Source: an uncultured Ruminococcus sp.
GTDB lineage: Bacteria; Bacillota; Clostridia; Oscillospirales; Ruminococcaceae
Length of the DNA: 50,084 nt
Direction: 5' to 3'
Assembly (NCBI GenBank): GCA_902762785.1
Contig: CACWPL010000020.1
Location: 1-50,084 of the forward strand
The notes beneath the pieces were generated by a model, which saw nothing but the letters and a program-made list of their open reading frames with translations, had not been told where the DNA came from and did no database searches. A program made the position numbers and the translations under genes. This document shows positions 44,028 to 50,084 of the stretch, one piece after another. Every line of letters starts with the position of its first letter. Within the stretch, counting starts at the first letter, position 1.

Positions 44028-45170
44028 TCAGTCTGCGAGGCGGGCGAGCGTCCGGGCGTTCGCGCCGGCCTCCGTCCAAACGGCGGCAGTGCCGTCCAGG
44101 ACGACCGTGCCTGTGCTGTTCGTGGAGACGACCGCGTTGTCGTTGAGCGTGCCGTCTGCGGTGTACTGGAAGACCTCCTTGGCGGCATCCGTGTAGGTGA
44201 CAGTGAGCGTGTCGCCGTCCGCGGTGACGGTGCCGGTCATCGTCCAGACGCAGGTCTCGAAGGGGCCGTTCGCCATGGAGACGGTGATGTGTGCGCCGTC
44301 CGTGCCGCTGGCGGTGACGAATAGGGACGCTGCGCCGTCCGAATAGCGGCCGATGCGGTCCGCGAGGACATCCTGGCCGTCGGCGGCGGGGACGCTGGAC
44401 GCCGCCCAGTCTGCCTCGGAGAGGACGAAGGTCTTGCCGACGATGTAGAAGTCGATCTGGGAATTGCAGCCGCGCTTGGCGACGCCGACCTTGAACGTTC
44501 CCTCACATCCCTCCATCTCCGTGCAGAGGATGACGGAGGCACCGTCCCCGACGAACGCGAGCGCCTTGGCCTCCGCGTCACGCTTGGCGGCGAAGTACAG
44601 CGCCTGCGCCGAGAAGGAGCGGCCGCTGAACTCGTCCTCCGTGATGCAGAAGCCCTCGCCGGCGCACAGGGAGACGACGTCTGCGCTGTCCTCCTCGGAC
44701 ACGAGGTCGATCTGGAGCACGCCCTTCTGGCCGGCCACCTCCGTCACGCCGGCCACGCGGTACCCTGCGCCGACATAGGCGAGCGCCTTGGCCTCTGCGT
44801 CCTCCTCACGCGCGTCCGTGTCGGCAGCGGTCGTCTCGGTGGAGACGGCGGCGGTCGTGACGGCGGCAGTCGTAGTGGACTTCACAGTCGTGGAGGCGGC
44901 GGTGGTCGTCTTCTTGGCGGCCGTGGAGGCGGCGGTCGTGGTCGTGGCCTTGGCGGTCGTGGCGGCGGCCGTGGCCGTGGTCTTCACAGTCGTGGAGACG
45001 GCGGTGGTCGCCTTCGCAGTCGTGGAGACGGCAGTCGTCTCGATGGAGACGGTCGCGGCCTCGACAGCGGGCGCGGTCTGGATCGGCATCTGCTGACGGG
45101 CAGCACCGCAGCCGGTCAGGGCAAGGGAGGCAGCAAGCAGGATCGTCGCAGCGAATACAGTCTTTTTCAT
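44028..45170 (-). CDS. Thr-rich linker lipoprotein with duplicated domain, function unknown
   Basis: The 380-residue lipoprotein has a signal peptide and lipobox (LALTGC). A long Thr/Ala-rich linker (about 30-125) is followed by two related segments starting AEAKALAYVGAGYRV and AEAKALAFVGDGASV, then a beta-rich C-terminal region (ITVSMANGPFETCVWTMTGT). The first repeat resembles a PepSY-like small domain, but I cannot name a family. ATG 45170 was chosen because GGAGA lies 8 bases upstream. A cre-like palindrome sits inside its promoter, suggesting sugar-responsive control. Probably surface-exposed. Confidence 0.75.
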   Translation of the reverse strand: MKKTVFAATILLAASLALTGCGAARQQMPIQTAPAVEAATVSIETTAVSTTAKATTAVSTTVKTTATAAATTAKATTTTAASTAAKKTTTAASTTVKSTTTAAVTTAAVSTETTAADTDAREEDAEAKALAYVGAGYRVAGVTEVAGQKGVLQIDLVSEEDSADVVSLCAGEGFCITEDEFSGRSFSAQALYFAAKRDAEAKALAFVGDGASVILCTEMEGCEGTFKVGVAKRGCNSQIDFYIVGKTFVLSEADWAASSVPAADGQDVLADRIGRYSDGAASLFVTASGTDGAHITVSMANGPFETCVWTMTGTVTADGDTLTVTYTDAAKEVFQYTADGTLNDNAVVSTNSTGTVVLDGTAAVWTEAGANARTLARLAD

Positions 45171-45245
45171 GGTCATCTTCTCCTTATCATCACGCGTCGG
45201 TCGACGCGGCAGCTTCATTCGGGCTCTCGCCCTTTCCATGATCCT

Positions 45246-45274
45246 ATGATACCACGAAAACGTTTTCACTGCAA
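45246..45274 (-). promoter_or_regulatory. Lipoprotein promoter containing a cre-like palindrome
   Basis: On the minus strand, TTGCAG (45274-45269) and TATCAT (45251-45246) are 17 bp apart. Between them lies the perfect palindrome GAAAACGTTTTC (45256-45267), close to the catabolite-response (CcpA/LacI-family) consensus. Confidence 0.7.
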
Positions 45275-45292
45275 TCGCCAGTTCGCCGCCGC

Positions 45293-45342
45293 GCTGTTGC
45301 CTAAGCGACACATCCCGCCGCCCTTGTCGCTTAGACGACAGC
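45293..45342. repeat. 18-bp imperfect inverted repeat between divergent genes
   Basis: The arms gctgttgcctaagcgaca (45293-45310) and tgtcgcttagacgacagc (45325-45342) pair over 18 bp, with a perfect 10-bp core and a 14-base loop. No T tract follows on either strand. It may be a regulatory site or RNA structure in the spacer between the lipoprotein gene and the kinase-like operon. Confidence 0.65.
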
Positions 45343-45418
45343 GCAGGGGAGGATCGGCGCCGGGGACGTCCCACGTCCGGCGAAAAGCCGCTCCTCATAG
45401 CAAAAGCATCGATAAGTA

Positions 45419-45447
45419 TTGACAAAAATATGGGCAAGTTGTATAAT
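45419..45447 (+). promoter_or_regulatory. Promoter of the kinase-like/vWA/PP2C locus
   Basis: TTGACA (45419-45424) and TATAAT (45442-45447) with a 17-bp spacer. Confidence 0.85.
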
Positions 45448-45486
45448 TAACATAACACTTGCCTTGTTCTCAACAATGGAGGTGTG

Positions 45487-46137
45487 ATGGAAAACTATTA
45501 CTATGAAAAGCTCACGGAGGAGCAGAGGATCTTCTATCAGGATCTGTGTGAAGGCCTGAGACATCGGGCGGACAAGGTCCCGGCGCCCCCCGGTCTGAAG
45601 CGGAACGCGTTCCTGACGGCCATCGACGCGGTCGTGGTCGAGGGCTATGCCCTAGAGCCTGGCAAGAAGGACTACGGCGGCCACGCATGGGACCTCCGCT
45701 GGCCGCTCCTCCTCGTCACGGAGGAGGACCCCAAGACCGGCGATGTGCTGATCGTGGACAACGACAACGTCTCCGCCGATCGGACGGACAGGAGCACGGT
45801 CATCGGCATGCGGGGCTATATGGCGCCGGAGATCGTGCGCAGCAGGTCCCGGAGCGCGCTGCGAAGCGCGATCCTCATGGGCGATGCGATCGGCGATGAG
45901 GAGGCCAGGAGGGCGGTCCGCGGCTTCGTCAAGGACGGCGACCAGAGCATCGTTGCCGTACAGGACAGCGAGCAGATCATCTCCAGGATCGTCACCGCCA
46001 CGGTGAAGACCATCCGCGGCATCCCGCAGGCCGCGGCCGAGCAGGACGACGCCCCGTCTCCTGCGCCGGATGCGTTTGCATATCCTGCGGGAACGGATGC
46101 CCCGGAGTTCCCCGGCGGCAGCGTGCTGTCATTTTGA
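45487..46137 (+). CDS. Mosaic protein with kinase activation-segment and vWA-tail-like pieces
   Basis: The 216-residue protein is not one recognisable domain. Residues 1-50 (MENYYYEKLTEEQRIFYQ) resemble the start of ruminococcal transglutaminase-like proteins. Residues 83-118 (GDVLIVDNDNV, then GYMAPEIV) match the DFG-equivalent and APE parts of YegI-type Ser/Thr kinases, without catalytic loop or N-lobe. Residues 130-180 (AIGDEEARRAVRGFV, then QIISRIVTATVKTI) resemble the C-terminal end of a TerY-type vWA domain. It cannot be an active kinase. GGAGG precedes ATG 45487; GTG 45484 is an alternative. It leads the operon from a strong promoter. Domain assignments are by eye. Confidence 0.55.
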   Translation: MENYYYEKLTEEQRIFYQDLCEGLRHRADKVPAPPGLKRNAFLTAIDAVVVEGYALEPGKKDYGGHAWDLRWPLLLVTEEDPKTGDVLIVDNDNVSADRTDRSTVIGMRGYMAPEIVRSRSRSALRSAILMGDAIGDEEARRAVRGFVKDGDQSIVAVQDSEQIISRIVTATVKTIRGIPQAAAEQDDAPSPAPDAFAYPAGTDAPEFPGGSVLSF

Positions 46138-46148
46138 GGAGGATGTAT

Positions 46149-47645
46149 ATGCAAGATCATCACTTTCAGATCCAGGATGAAGGACGCAGCGTTTGGATCG
46201 ACGGGCAGTGCTACCAGCCGATCGCGCATGCAGAGCTGCCCGGCTCGATGCGCTGTGCCCAGACCGGGCAGATGGTATTGGTCCATCGTTATCCGGATCT
46301 GACAGGGCCGGAGGTCGAGGCAAAGACCATGCAGATCCTCGGCCGATACTTTCGAGACACCTGCGGCATCAGCCAGATCCGCACGGACCGCGATCGGTAT
46401 ATGGAGGATGCGCGGCGCGAGCTGCGGAGCGCCCGCGACGGCGTCCGCTATCTCGTGCCGGAGGGCATCACGGTCGTCGGGCAGGCGGATGGGATGTACA
46501 GTGTCTACACCTACAGTCGGCTCCCGGCGCAGTTCACCGAGCAGACCCACGTCCTCAGCAGAGTGGTCGCCGCGCAGAAGACGGTCCCTGTGAAGGTGCG
46601 CATGCGCGCGGCGAGGTGGCTCGCGGCCGGACTGGAGCAACTGTATGCACGATTCGGCGGTCAGCTCTACAGCCTCCTGCCGGAGGATGTGCTCGTGGAC
46701 ATCAAGACCGGCGCGGTGTGGCTCGTGCTGGGACGGTGCTTCGTCGCCTCTGACGTGAGCCTGGCGCCCGATCCCCAGGCGCTGTACTACATACGGTGCT
46801 GGGGCACGGAGCCTCTCCCGGAGCATGAGCTCGTGCGGTCCGCGGCCTACTCCTGCTTCCGTCTGCTGCTCGGCGAGGATCCCTATGACGGCAGATACAC
46901 GCTCGTCAACTATCCGCTCCTGACCGAGCGCGTGCTCTGGAGACTGCATCGGGGCATCCTGCGGCCGGAGGACGACAGCGGCGCTGCCGACCGTTTCATC
47001 TGTGGGAGCGCGGTCAACGGGGAGTCGCGGATGATCGGCCACGGCATCCGTGACCGTTACGAGAGGCTCCCGGCGTTCATCAAGGAGCGCTTCCAACAGA
47101 CGCTCGGCGTGCCGGAGCCGTCGATCACGCTCCAGGCGTGGACCAGGGAGATGTGCATGCTGTATGACTGCCTGCTCTGTGACAGTGAAAAGGATCAGTA
47201 CGTCTTCTGGGATCCGGAGCAGGCGCGGCCGCTCCTGTATCTCAAGAACGACAGCGGGTATCAGATCCCGCTCTGGCGCGGCAAGGAGATCTGCTGGTAC
47301 CACATCGGATGCAGCTATCAGGACAGCGTGAACGGCGTCCAGAAGGGCCGCGTCGGTGCGGTCCACATGCAGGGCACCACCCCCTGTCTACAGAACAAGA
47401 CCAACAGGAGCTGGGACGTCGTGGATGCGAATGGCAAGCGGCGGTCGCTGCCGCCGGGCGGCGAGATCCCGCTCTCCCCGCAGATGCGCATCGCGATCGG
47501 CGATGTCTCCTTCGAGGTCGCACACAGCGTCCCTGAAGGACGTGCCGGCTCGCAGCAGATCGCCGATAAGCCTTTGACATACAGCGACCTGCGCGCGCGC
47601 CTCTTCGAGGACGTGTCGAAGTCGGAGGAAGGGGAGACGTCATAA
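46149..47645 (+). CDS. Pseudokinase-like protein with C-terminal FHA-like region
   Basis: The 498-residue protein follows the layout of a YegI-like kinase but lacks the active residues. The N-lobe strand reads VLVHRYPD where the ATP-binding Lys is expected, and GPEVEAK may be helix C. The catalytic loop HRDxKPxN is replaced by YSLLPEDVLVD (174-184), and the DFG by VLG (193-195). A C-lobe-like part continues (SAAYSCFRLLLGEDPYDG, LPAFIKERFQQ). The last 110 residues resemble the beta-rich FHA-like end of such proteins (SWDVVDANGKRRSLPPGG). It may act as a scaffold or sensor. ATG 46149 follows GAGGAGG by 6 bases. Confidence 0.6.
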   Translation: MQDHHFQIQDEGRSVWIDGQCYQPIAHAELPGSMRCAQTGQMVLVHRYPDLTGPEVEAKTMQILGRYFRDTCGISQIRTDRDRYMEDARRELRSARDGVRYLVPEGITVVGQADGMYSVYTYSRLPAQFTEQTHVLSRVVAAQKTVPVKVRMRAARWLAAGLEQLYARFGGQLYSLLPEDVLVDIKTGAVWLVLGRCFVASDVSLAPDPQALYYIRCWGTEPLPEHELVRSAAYSCFRLLLGEDPYDGRYTLVNYPLLTERVLWRLHRGILRPEDDSGAADRFICGSAVNGESRMIGHGIRDRYERLPAFIKERFQQTLGVPEPSITLQAWTREMCMLYDCLLCDSEKDQYVFWDPEQARPLLYLKNDSGYQIPLWRGKEICWYHIGCSYQDSVNGVQKGRVGAVHMQGTTPCLQNKTNRSWDVVDANGKRRSLPPGGEIPLSPQMRIAIGDVSFEVAHSVPEGRAGSQQIADKPLTYSDLRARLFEDVSKSEEGETS

Positions 47646-47726
47646 GGCATCTCGCTGATGCCCGCGGCGGATCCAATGACCATTCTGACAAAGGAGGAAG
47701 TACGCTCAAGGGAGCGGAAATGCATT

Positions 47727-48065
47727 ATGAAAGAGGAACTGATGAAAGTGGAGAGCCTGACTCCGCAGATCGGCGACCTGACCGTAGAGCGTTCCTTGAA
47801 GCTCCTGAACATGTTCTTCATCGTGGATGTGTCGGGCAGCATGGTGACGGACGGCGAGCCGACCCCGCGGGACGACTACCAGCCCGCCCTGGAGCGCCTC
47901 AAGGAGAATGCCTGGTCCCAGAACGCGCAGCGCTTCGCTGTCCTGATCGGCAGGGATACCGTGAACAGTCCGTCCGCCAGAAAGGCGGTCGGCGGCTTCG
48001 GGAGCTTCGACGACTACGGTGACGGGTCCGATGAGCCCCCGACCTTCGGCGGGAAAAACTATTGA
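47727..48065 (+). CDS. vWA N-terminal fragment with MIDAS motif
   Basis: The 112-residue protein begins like a TerY/YegL-type von Willebrand A domain: LNMFFIVDVSGSMVTDG, with the DxSxS MIDAS metal site at residues 34-38. The rest of the domain is absent; the sequence instead continues with polar, Gly/Asp-rich residues ending PPTFGGKNY. The missing vWA C-terminal end appears in the first gene of this locus (45487-46137). GGGAGCGG lies about 10 bases before ATG 47727. It may be a deletion remnant or a small adaptor. Confidence 0.6.
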   Translation: MKEELMKVESLTPQIGDLTVERSLKLLNMFFIVDVSGSMVTDGEPTPRDDYQPALERLKENAWSQNAQRFAVLIGRDTVNSPSARKAVGGFGSFDDYGDGSDEPPTFGGKNY

Positions 48066-48137
48066 TAGGCCCATCTGCGCTGCTCCCCGTGCGATACCGG
48101 GGAGCAGCGGCAGATCACAGGAACGAGAGGATCGAAT

Positions 48138-50084
48138 ATGGACTTCAACTACAAACCATTCTCGAGCTGCCAGGTCGGGGCCTCGCATGTCGAGGCAGGA
48201 AAAGGATGCGAGGACTACGCCGCCGGCTATCGAGACCCGGACGGCCGCTTCTGTATCTCCGTCATCTGTGACGGCCGCAGCGACAGCAACTGCTTTCGGA
48301 GCGCCGCCGGCGCGCGGTTCGGGTGCGAGGCGGGCATCCATGTGCTCACCCGCTTTTTTCAGACATATCACGAGGGATGCGGCGATCTTCCGACGGAGCT
48401 GAAGCTGCGCAGATACGTCGCCCCCTCCATGAGGCGCCTCAAGATGAGCATCAAGCAGTGCTGGGACGACATGGTGGCCCAGGACCTCGCCCAGCACCCG
48501 CTCACGCCAGAGGACATCATGCAGGCACGCAGCAAGGAGGCCCGCGAGGCCTACCAGGCCGGCAAGATGCAGGAGACCATCTACGGTGCGACCTTCCTGG
48601 CGCTCGGCATCTGCAAGGACTTCTTTCTCGCCATGCAGATCGGCGACGGCACGATGCTGGTGATCCAGGAGGACGGCCCGTATGTGTATCCTCTGCCGCC
48701 CGATCCCAGCAGCGAGGACGGCTCGCCTGCGTCGCTGTGTGACGGCGACCTGCTCCGCCGCGAGGAGGCGTTCCGCAGCTATCTCAGCACCAAGCTCCCG
48801 GTGGCGGCGGTCGTCATGTCCGACGGCATCGGCGACTTGGACGAGCTGGATCTGCGCGCTGTGATCTGCAAGGAGCTCCAGACCTGTGCCGCGCAGGATG
48901 ACCCGTCCTCCACGCGCTTCGATCTGCGGCAGCAGGAGCATCTCGACCGCTTCGTCTCCTACTGGACGGGCAAGGACGTGCTCCATAATGATGACTGCTC
49001 GCTGGCCGGATTCTTCCGCGTGGGCGCGGCGATCCCCGAGGTGCGGCTGCTGCCGGACATGGGGGCGGCGCTCCTTGAGAAGGAACGCATCATCTTCAAC
49101 GCCAGGATCGAAAAGCTGGAAAAGGACAAGGCGCTGTGTCTCCAAAAGGTCGAGGAGCAGGATCGGACAGCCGCGATCGCACGCGGCTCTGACTTCATCC
49201 ATCGGCCTGAGCGCGAGCTGCGGTACCTGAAGGAGAAGGCGCAGCTCGAGAACTTCAAGCGCGTCCTGTTCAAGGTCGTCGAGGCCGAGGAGCGGCAGAT
49301 CGACCATCATTGCGGCCGTGTCCGCCTGATCCTGCGCTTCTTGGGGAACGAGGATCAGACCGAGTTCTATCTGAAGAACGAGTCGGCCACGCGGCCTGTC
49401 CCCTTCGACCGGGAGAGATTCGCGCTCGATGAGGACTTTGCGGCCTATATGGCACAGCAGGCGGCCGAGGCGCGCGCCGCCGCAGAGCCCGTCCCGTCGG
49501 ACGATGCCGCAGAGGCCGTCCCATCGGACGAGACCGCAGAGCCCGTCCCGGCGGAGGATGCCGCAGAGGCCGTCCCGTCGGACGAGACCGCAGAGCCCGT
49601 CCCGTCGGAGAATGCCGCAGAGCCCGTCCCGTCGGACGAGACCGCAGAGGCCGTCCCGTCGGAGGATGCCGCAGAGGCCGTCCCGTCGGACGAGACCGCA
49701 GAGTCCGTCCCGTCGGACGAGACCGAAGAGCCCGTCCCGTCGGACGAGACCGCAGAGCCCGTCCCGTCGGACGAGACCGCAGAGCCCGTCCCGTCGGAGG
49801 ATGCCGCAGAGACAGTCCCGTCGGACGAGACCGCAGAGCCCGTCCCGTCGGAGAATGCCGCAGAGCCCGTCCCGTCGGACGAGACCGCAGAGCCCGCTCT
49901 GTCGGACGAGACCGCAGAGCCTGTCCCGACAGACGATAACGCAGAGCCCGTCCCGTCGGACGATGCCGCAGAGCCCGTCCCGTCGGACGACACCGCAGAG
50001 CCCGTCCCGTCGGACGAGACCGCAGAGACCGTCCCGTCGGACGAGACCGCAGAGCCCGTCCCGTCGGACGAGACCACAAAGGCC
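48138..50084 (+). CDS. PP2C-like protein phosphatase with acidic repeat tail (runs off the window)
   Basis: This predicted metal-dependent Ser/Thr phosphatase is open at the window's end (649 codons seen). PP2C motifs appear in order: GKGCEDYA (Asp26), ICDGRSDS (Asp45-Gly46), YGATFLALGI, MQIGDGTMLV, VVMSDGIGD and NDDCSLAGFF. The metal-binding Asp residues are therefore present, although the usual DGHG is DGRS. A helical linker (about 310-420) with coiled-coil character leads into 22 nine-residue repeats of the type AEPVPSDET (from about residue 449). It belongs to the YegK/TerY-P-type phosphatases by motif and context. GAGAGGAT precedes the ATG. Confidence 0.82.
   Translation, partial: MDFNYKPFSSCQVGASHVEAGKGCEDYAAGYRDPDGRFCISVICDGRSDSNCFRSAAGARFGCEAGIHVLTRFFQTYHEGCGDLPTELKLRRYVAPSMRRLKMSIKQCWDDMVAQDLAQHPLTPEDIMQARSKEAREAYQAGKMQETIYGATFLALGICKDFFLAMQIGDGTMLVIQEDGPYVYPLPPDPSSEDGSPASLCDGDLLRREEAFRSYLSTKLPVAAVVMSDGIGDLDELDLRAVICKELQTCAAQDDPSSTRFDLRQQEHLDRFVSYWTGKDVLHNDDCSLAGFFRVGAAIPEVRLLPDMGAALLEKERIIFNARIEKLEKDKALCLQKVEEQDRTAAIARGSDFIHRPERELRYLKEKAQLENFKRVLFKVVEAEERQIDHHCGRVRLILRFLGNEDQTEFYLKNESATRPVPFDRERFALDEDFAAYMAQQAAEARAAAEPVPSDDAAEAVPSDETAEPVPAEDAAEAVPSDETAEPVPSENAAEPVPSDETAEAVPSEDAAEAVPSDETAESVPSDETEEPVPSDETAEPVPSDETAEPVPSEDAAETVPSDETAEPVPSENAAEPVPSDETAEPALSDETAEPVPTDDNAEPVPSDDAAEPVPSDDTAEPVPSDETAETVPSDETAEPVPSDETTKA
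49482..50075 (+). repeat. 22 tandem copies of a 27-bp repeat in the phosphatase gene
   Basis: Units of 27 bp encode variants of A-E-P-V-P-S-D-E-T (for example AEAVPSDET, AEPVPSENA, AEPVPTDDN). There are no frameshifts, because the unit is a multiple of 3. The protein tail is acidic, Pro-rich and probably extended. Such arrays change length by recombination. Confidence 0.92.

Noticed and set aside
49270-50079. Arg/Gly/Thr repeat frames on the minus strand at the window end
   Set aside because: These are antisense readings of the 27-bp repeats in the phosphatase gene, whose plus-strand frame continues the PP2C-like domain.
1-50084. tRNA, rRNA, integrase, transposase or phage genes
   Set aside because: None was recognised on either strand, so the accessory character of the repeat-rich parts cannot be tied to a known mobile element.

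Overview
The window is a GC-rich chromosomal stretch from an anaerobic, fibre-degrading Firmicute, most likely a Ruminococcus-like member of the Oscillospiraceae. Evidence for this is strong purine-rich ribosome binding sites, textbook sigma-A promoters, several secreted proteins with dockerin modules (cellulosome-type plant cell-wall degradation), [FeFe]-hydrogenase maturases, a flavodiiron protein and ferredoxin-type enzymes. It looks like ordinary chromosome with accessory patches. I see no phage, integrase, insertion sequence, CRISPR array, rRNA or tRNA.

Layout. 1-350: a dispersed repeat, then a promoter. 350-5292: sbcD-sbcC. 5363-9389 (minus): a type I methyltransferase and specificity subunit (hsdM-hsdS) without hsdR, followed closely by a CotH-type lipoprotein. 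9793-12277 (plus): a secreted dockerin-flavodoxin-cyclophilin-like protein, a carboxymuconolactone decarboxylase-cupin fusion and a small flavodoxin. 12426-15234: a membrane diguanylate cyclase next to a cyclic-di-GMP phosphodiesterase. 15289-20178 (minus): hydE, a polysaccharide deacetylase, a flavodiiron protein, a 720-bp low-complexity spacer and hydF. 20315-26810 (minus): three secreted dockerin proteins (a double-dockerin cohesin-like protein, a cysteine peptidase and a GH5 cellulase). 26992-35438: an LDH-fold dehydrogenase, two MATE pumps, an iron-sulfur aldo/keto reductase, an iron alcohol dehydrogenase, a PHP phosphatase, a TetR regulator and queT. 35660-41914: a zone of damaged genes (VanX fragment, chimeric pectate lyase, AraC regulator with most of its sensor missing) bordered by repeats, plus an intact hydrolase and a leucine-rich-repeat dockerin protein. 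41927-43880: cyclase, surE and a second TetR gene. 44028-50084: a Thr-rich lipoprotein, then a locus of kinase-like, vWA and PP2C-like genes that runs off the window.

Functional links. The secreted enzymes and double-dockerin proteins would work together in a cellulosome. At least three dockerin classes are present, suggesting different cohesin partners. HydE and HydF serve hydrogenase maturation, and the flavodiiron protein handles O2 or NO. The TetR gene at 32905 and the secreted flavodoxin at 9793, 23 kb apart, have the same promoter plan: two TGACA-N3-TGTCA palindromes centred 36 bp apart around the -10 box. They are probably one regulon.

The most unusual region is 45.4-50.1 kb. It resembles TerY-P / YegI-YegK-YegL phospho-signalling modules (vWA, PP2C phosphatase, Ser/Thr kinase), but the kinase part is a pseudokinase. 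The two ends of a vWA domain lie in separate genes, a kinase activation segment sits inside a third protein, and the phosphatase has a tail of 22 nine-residue acidic repeats. All functions are inferred from reading the sequence; no database search was run.
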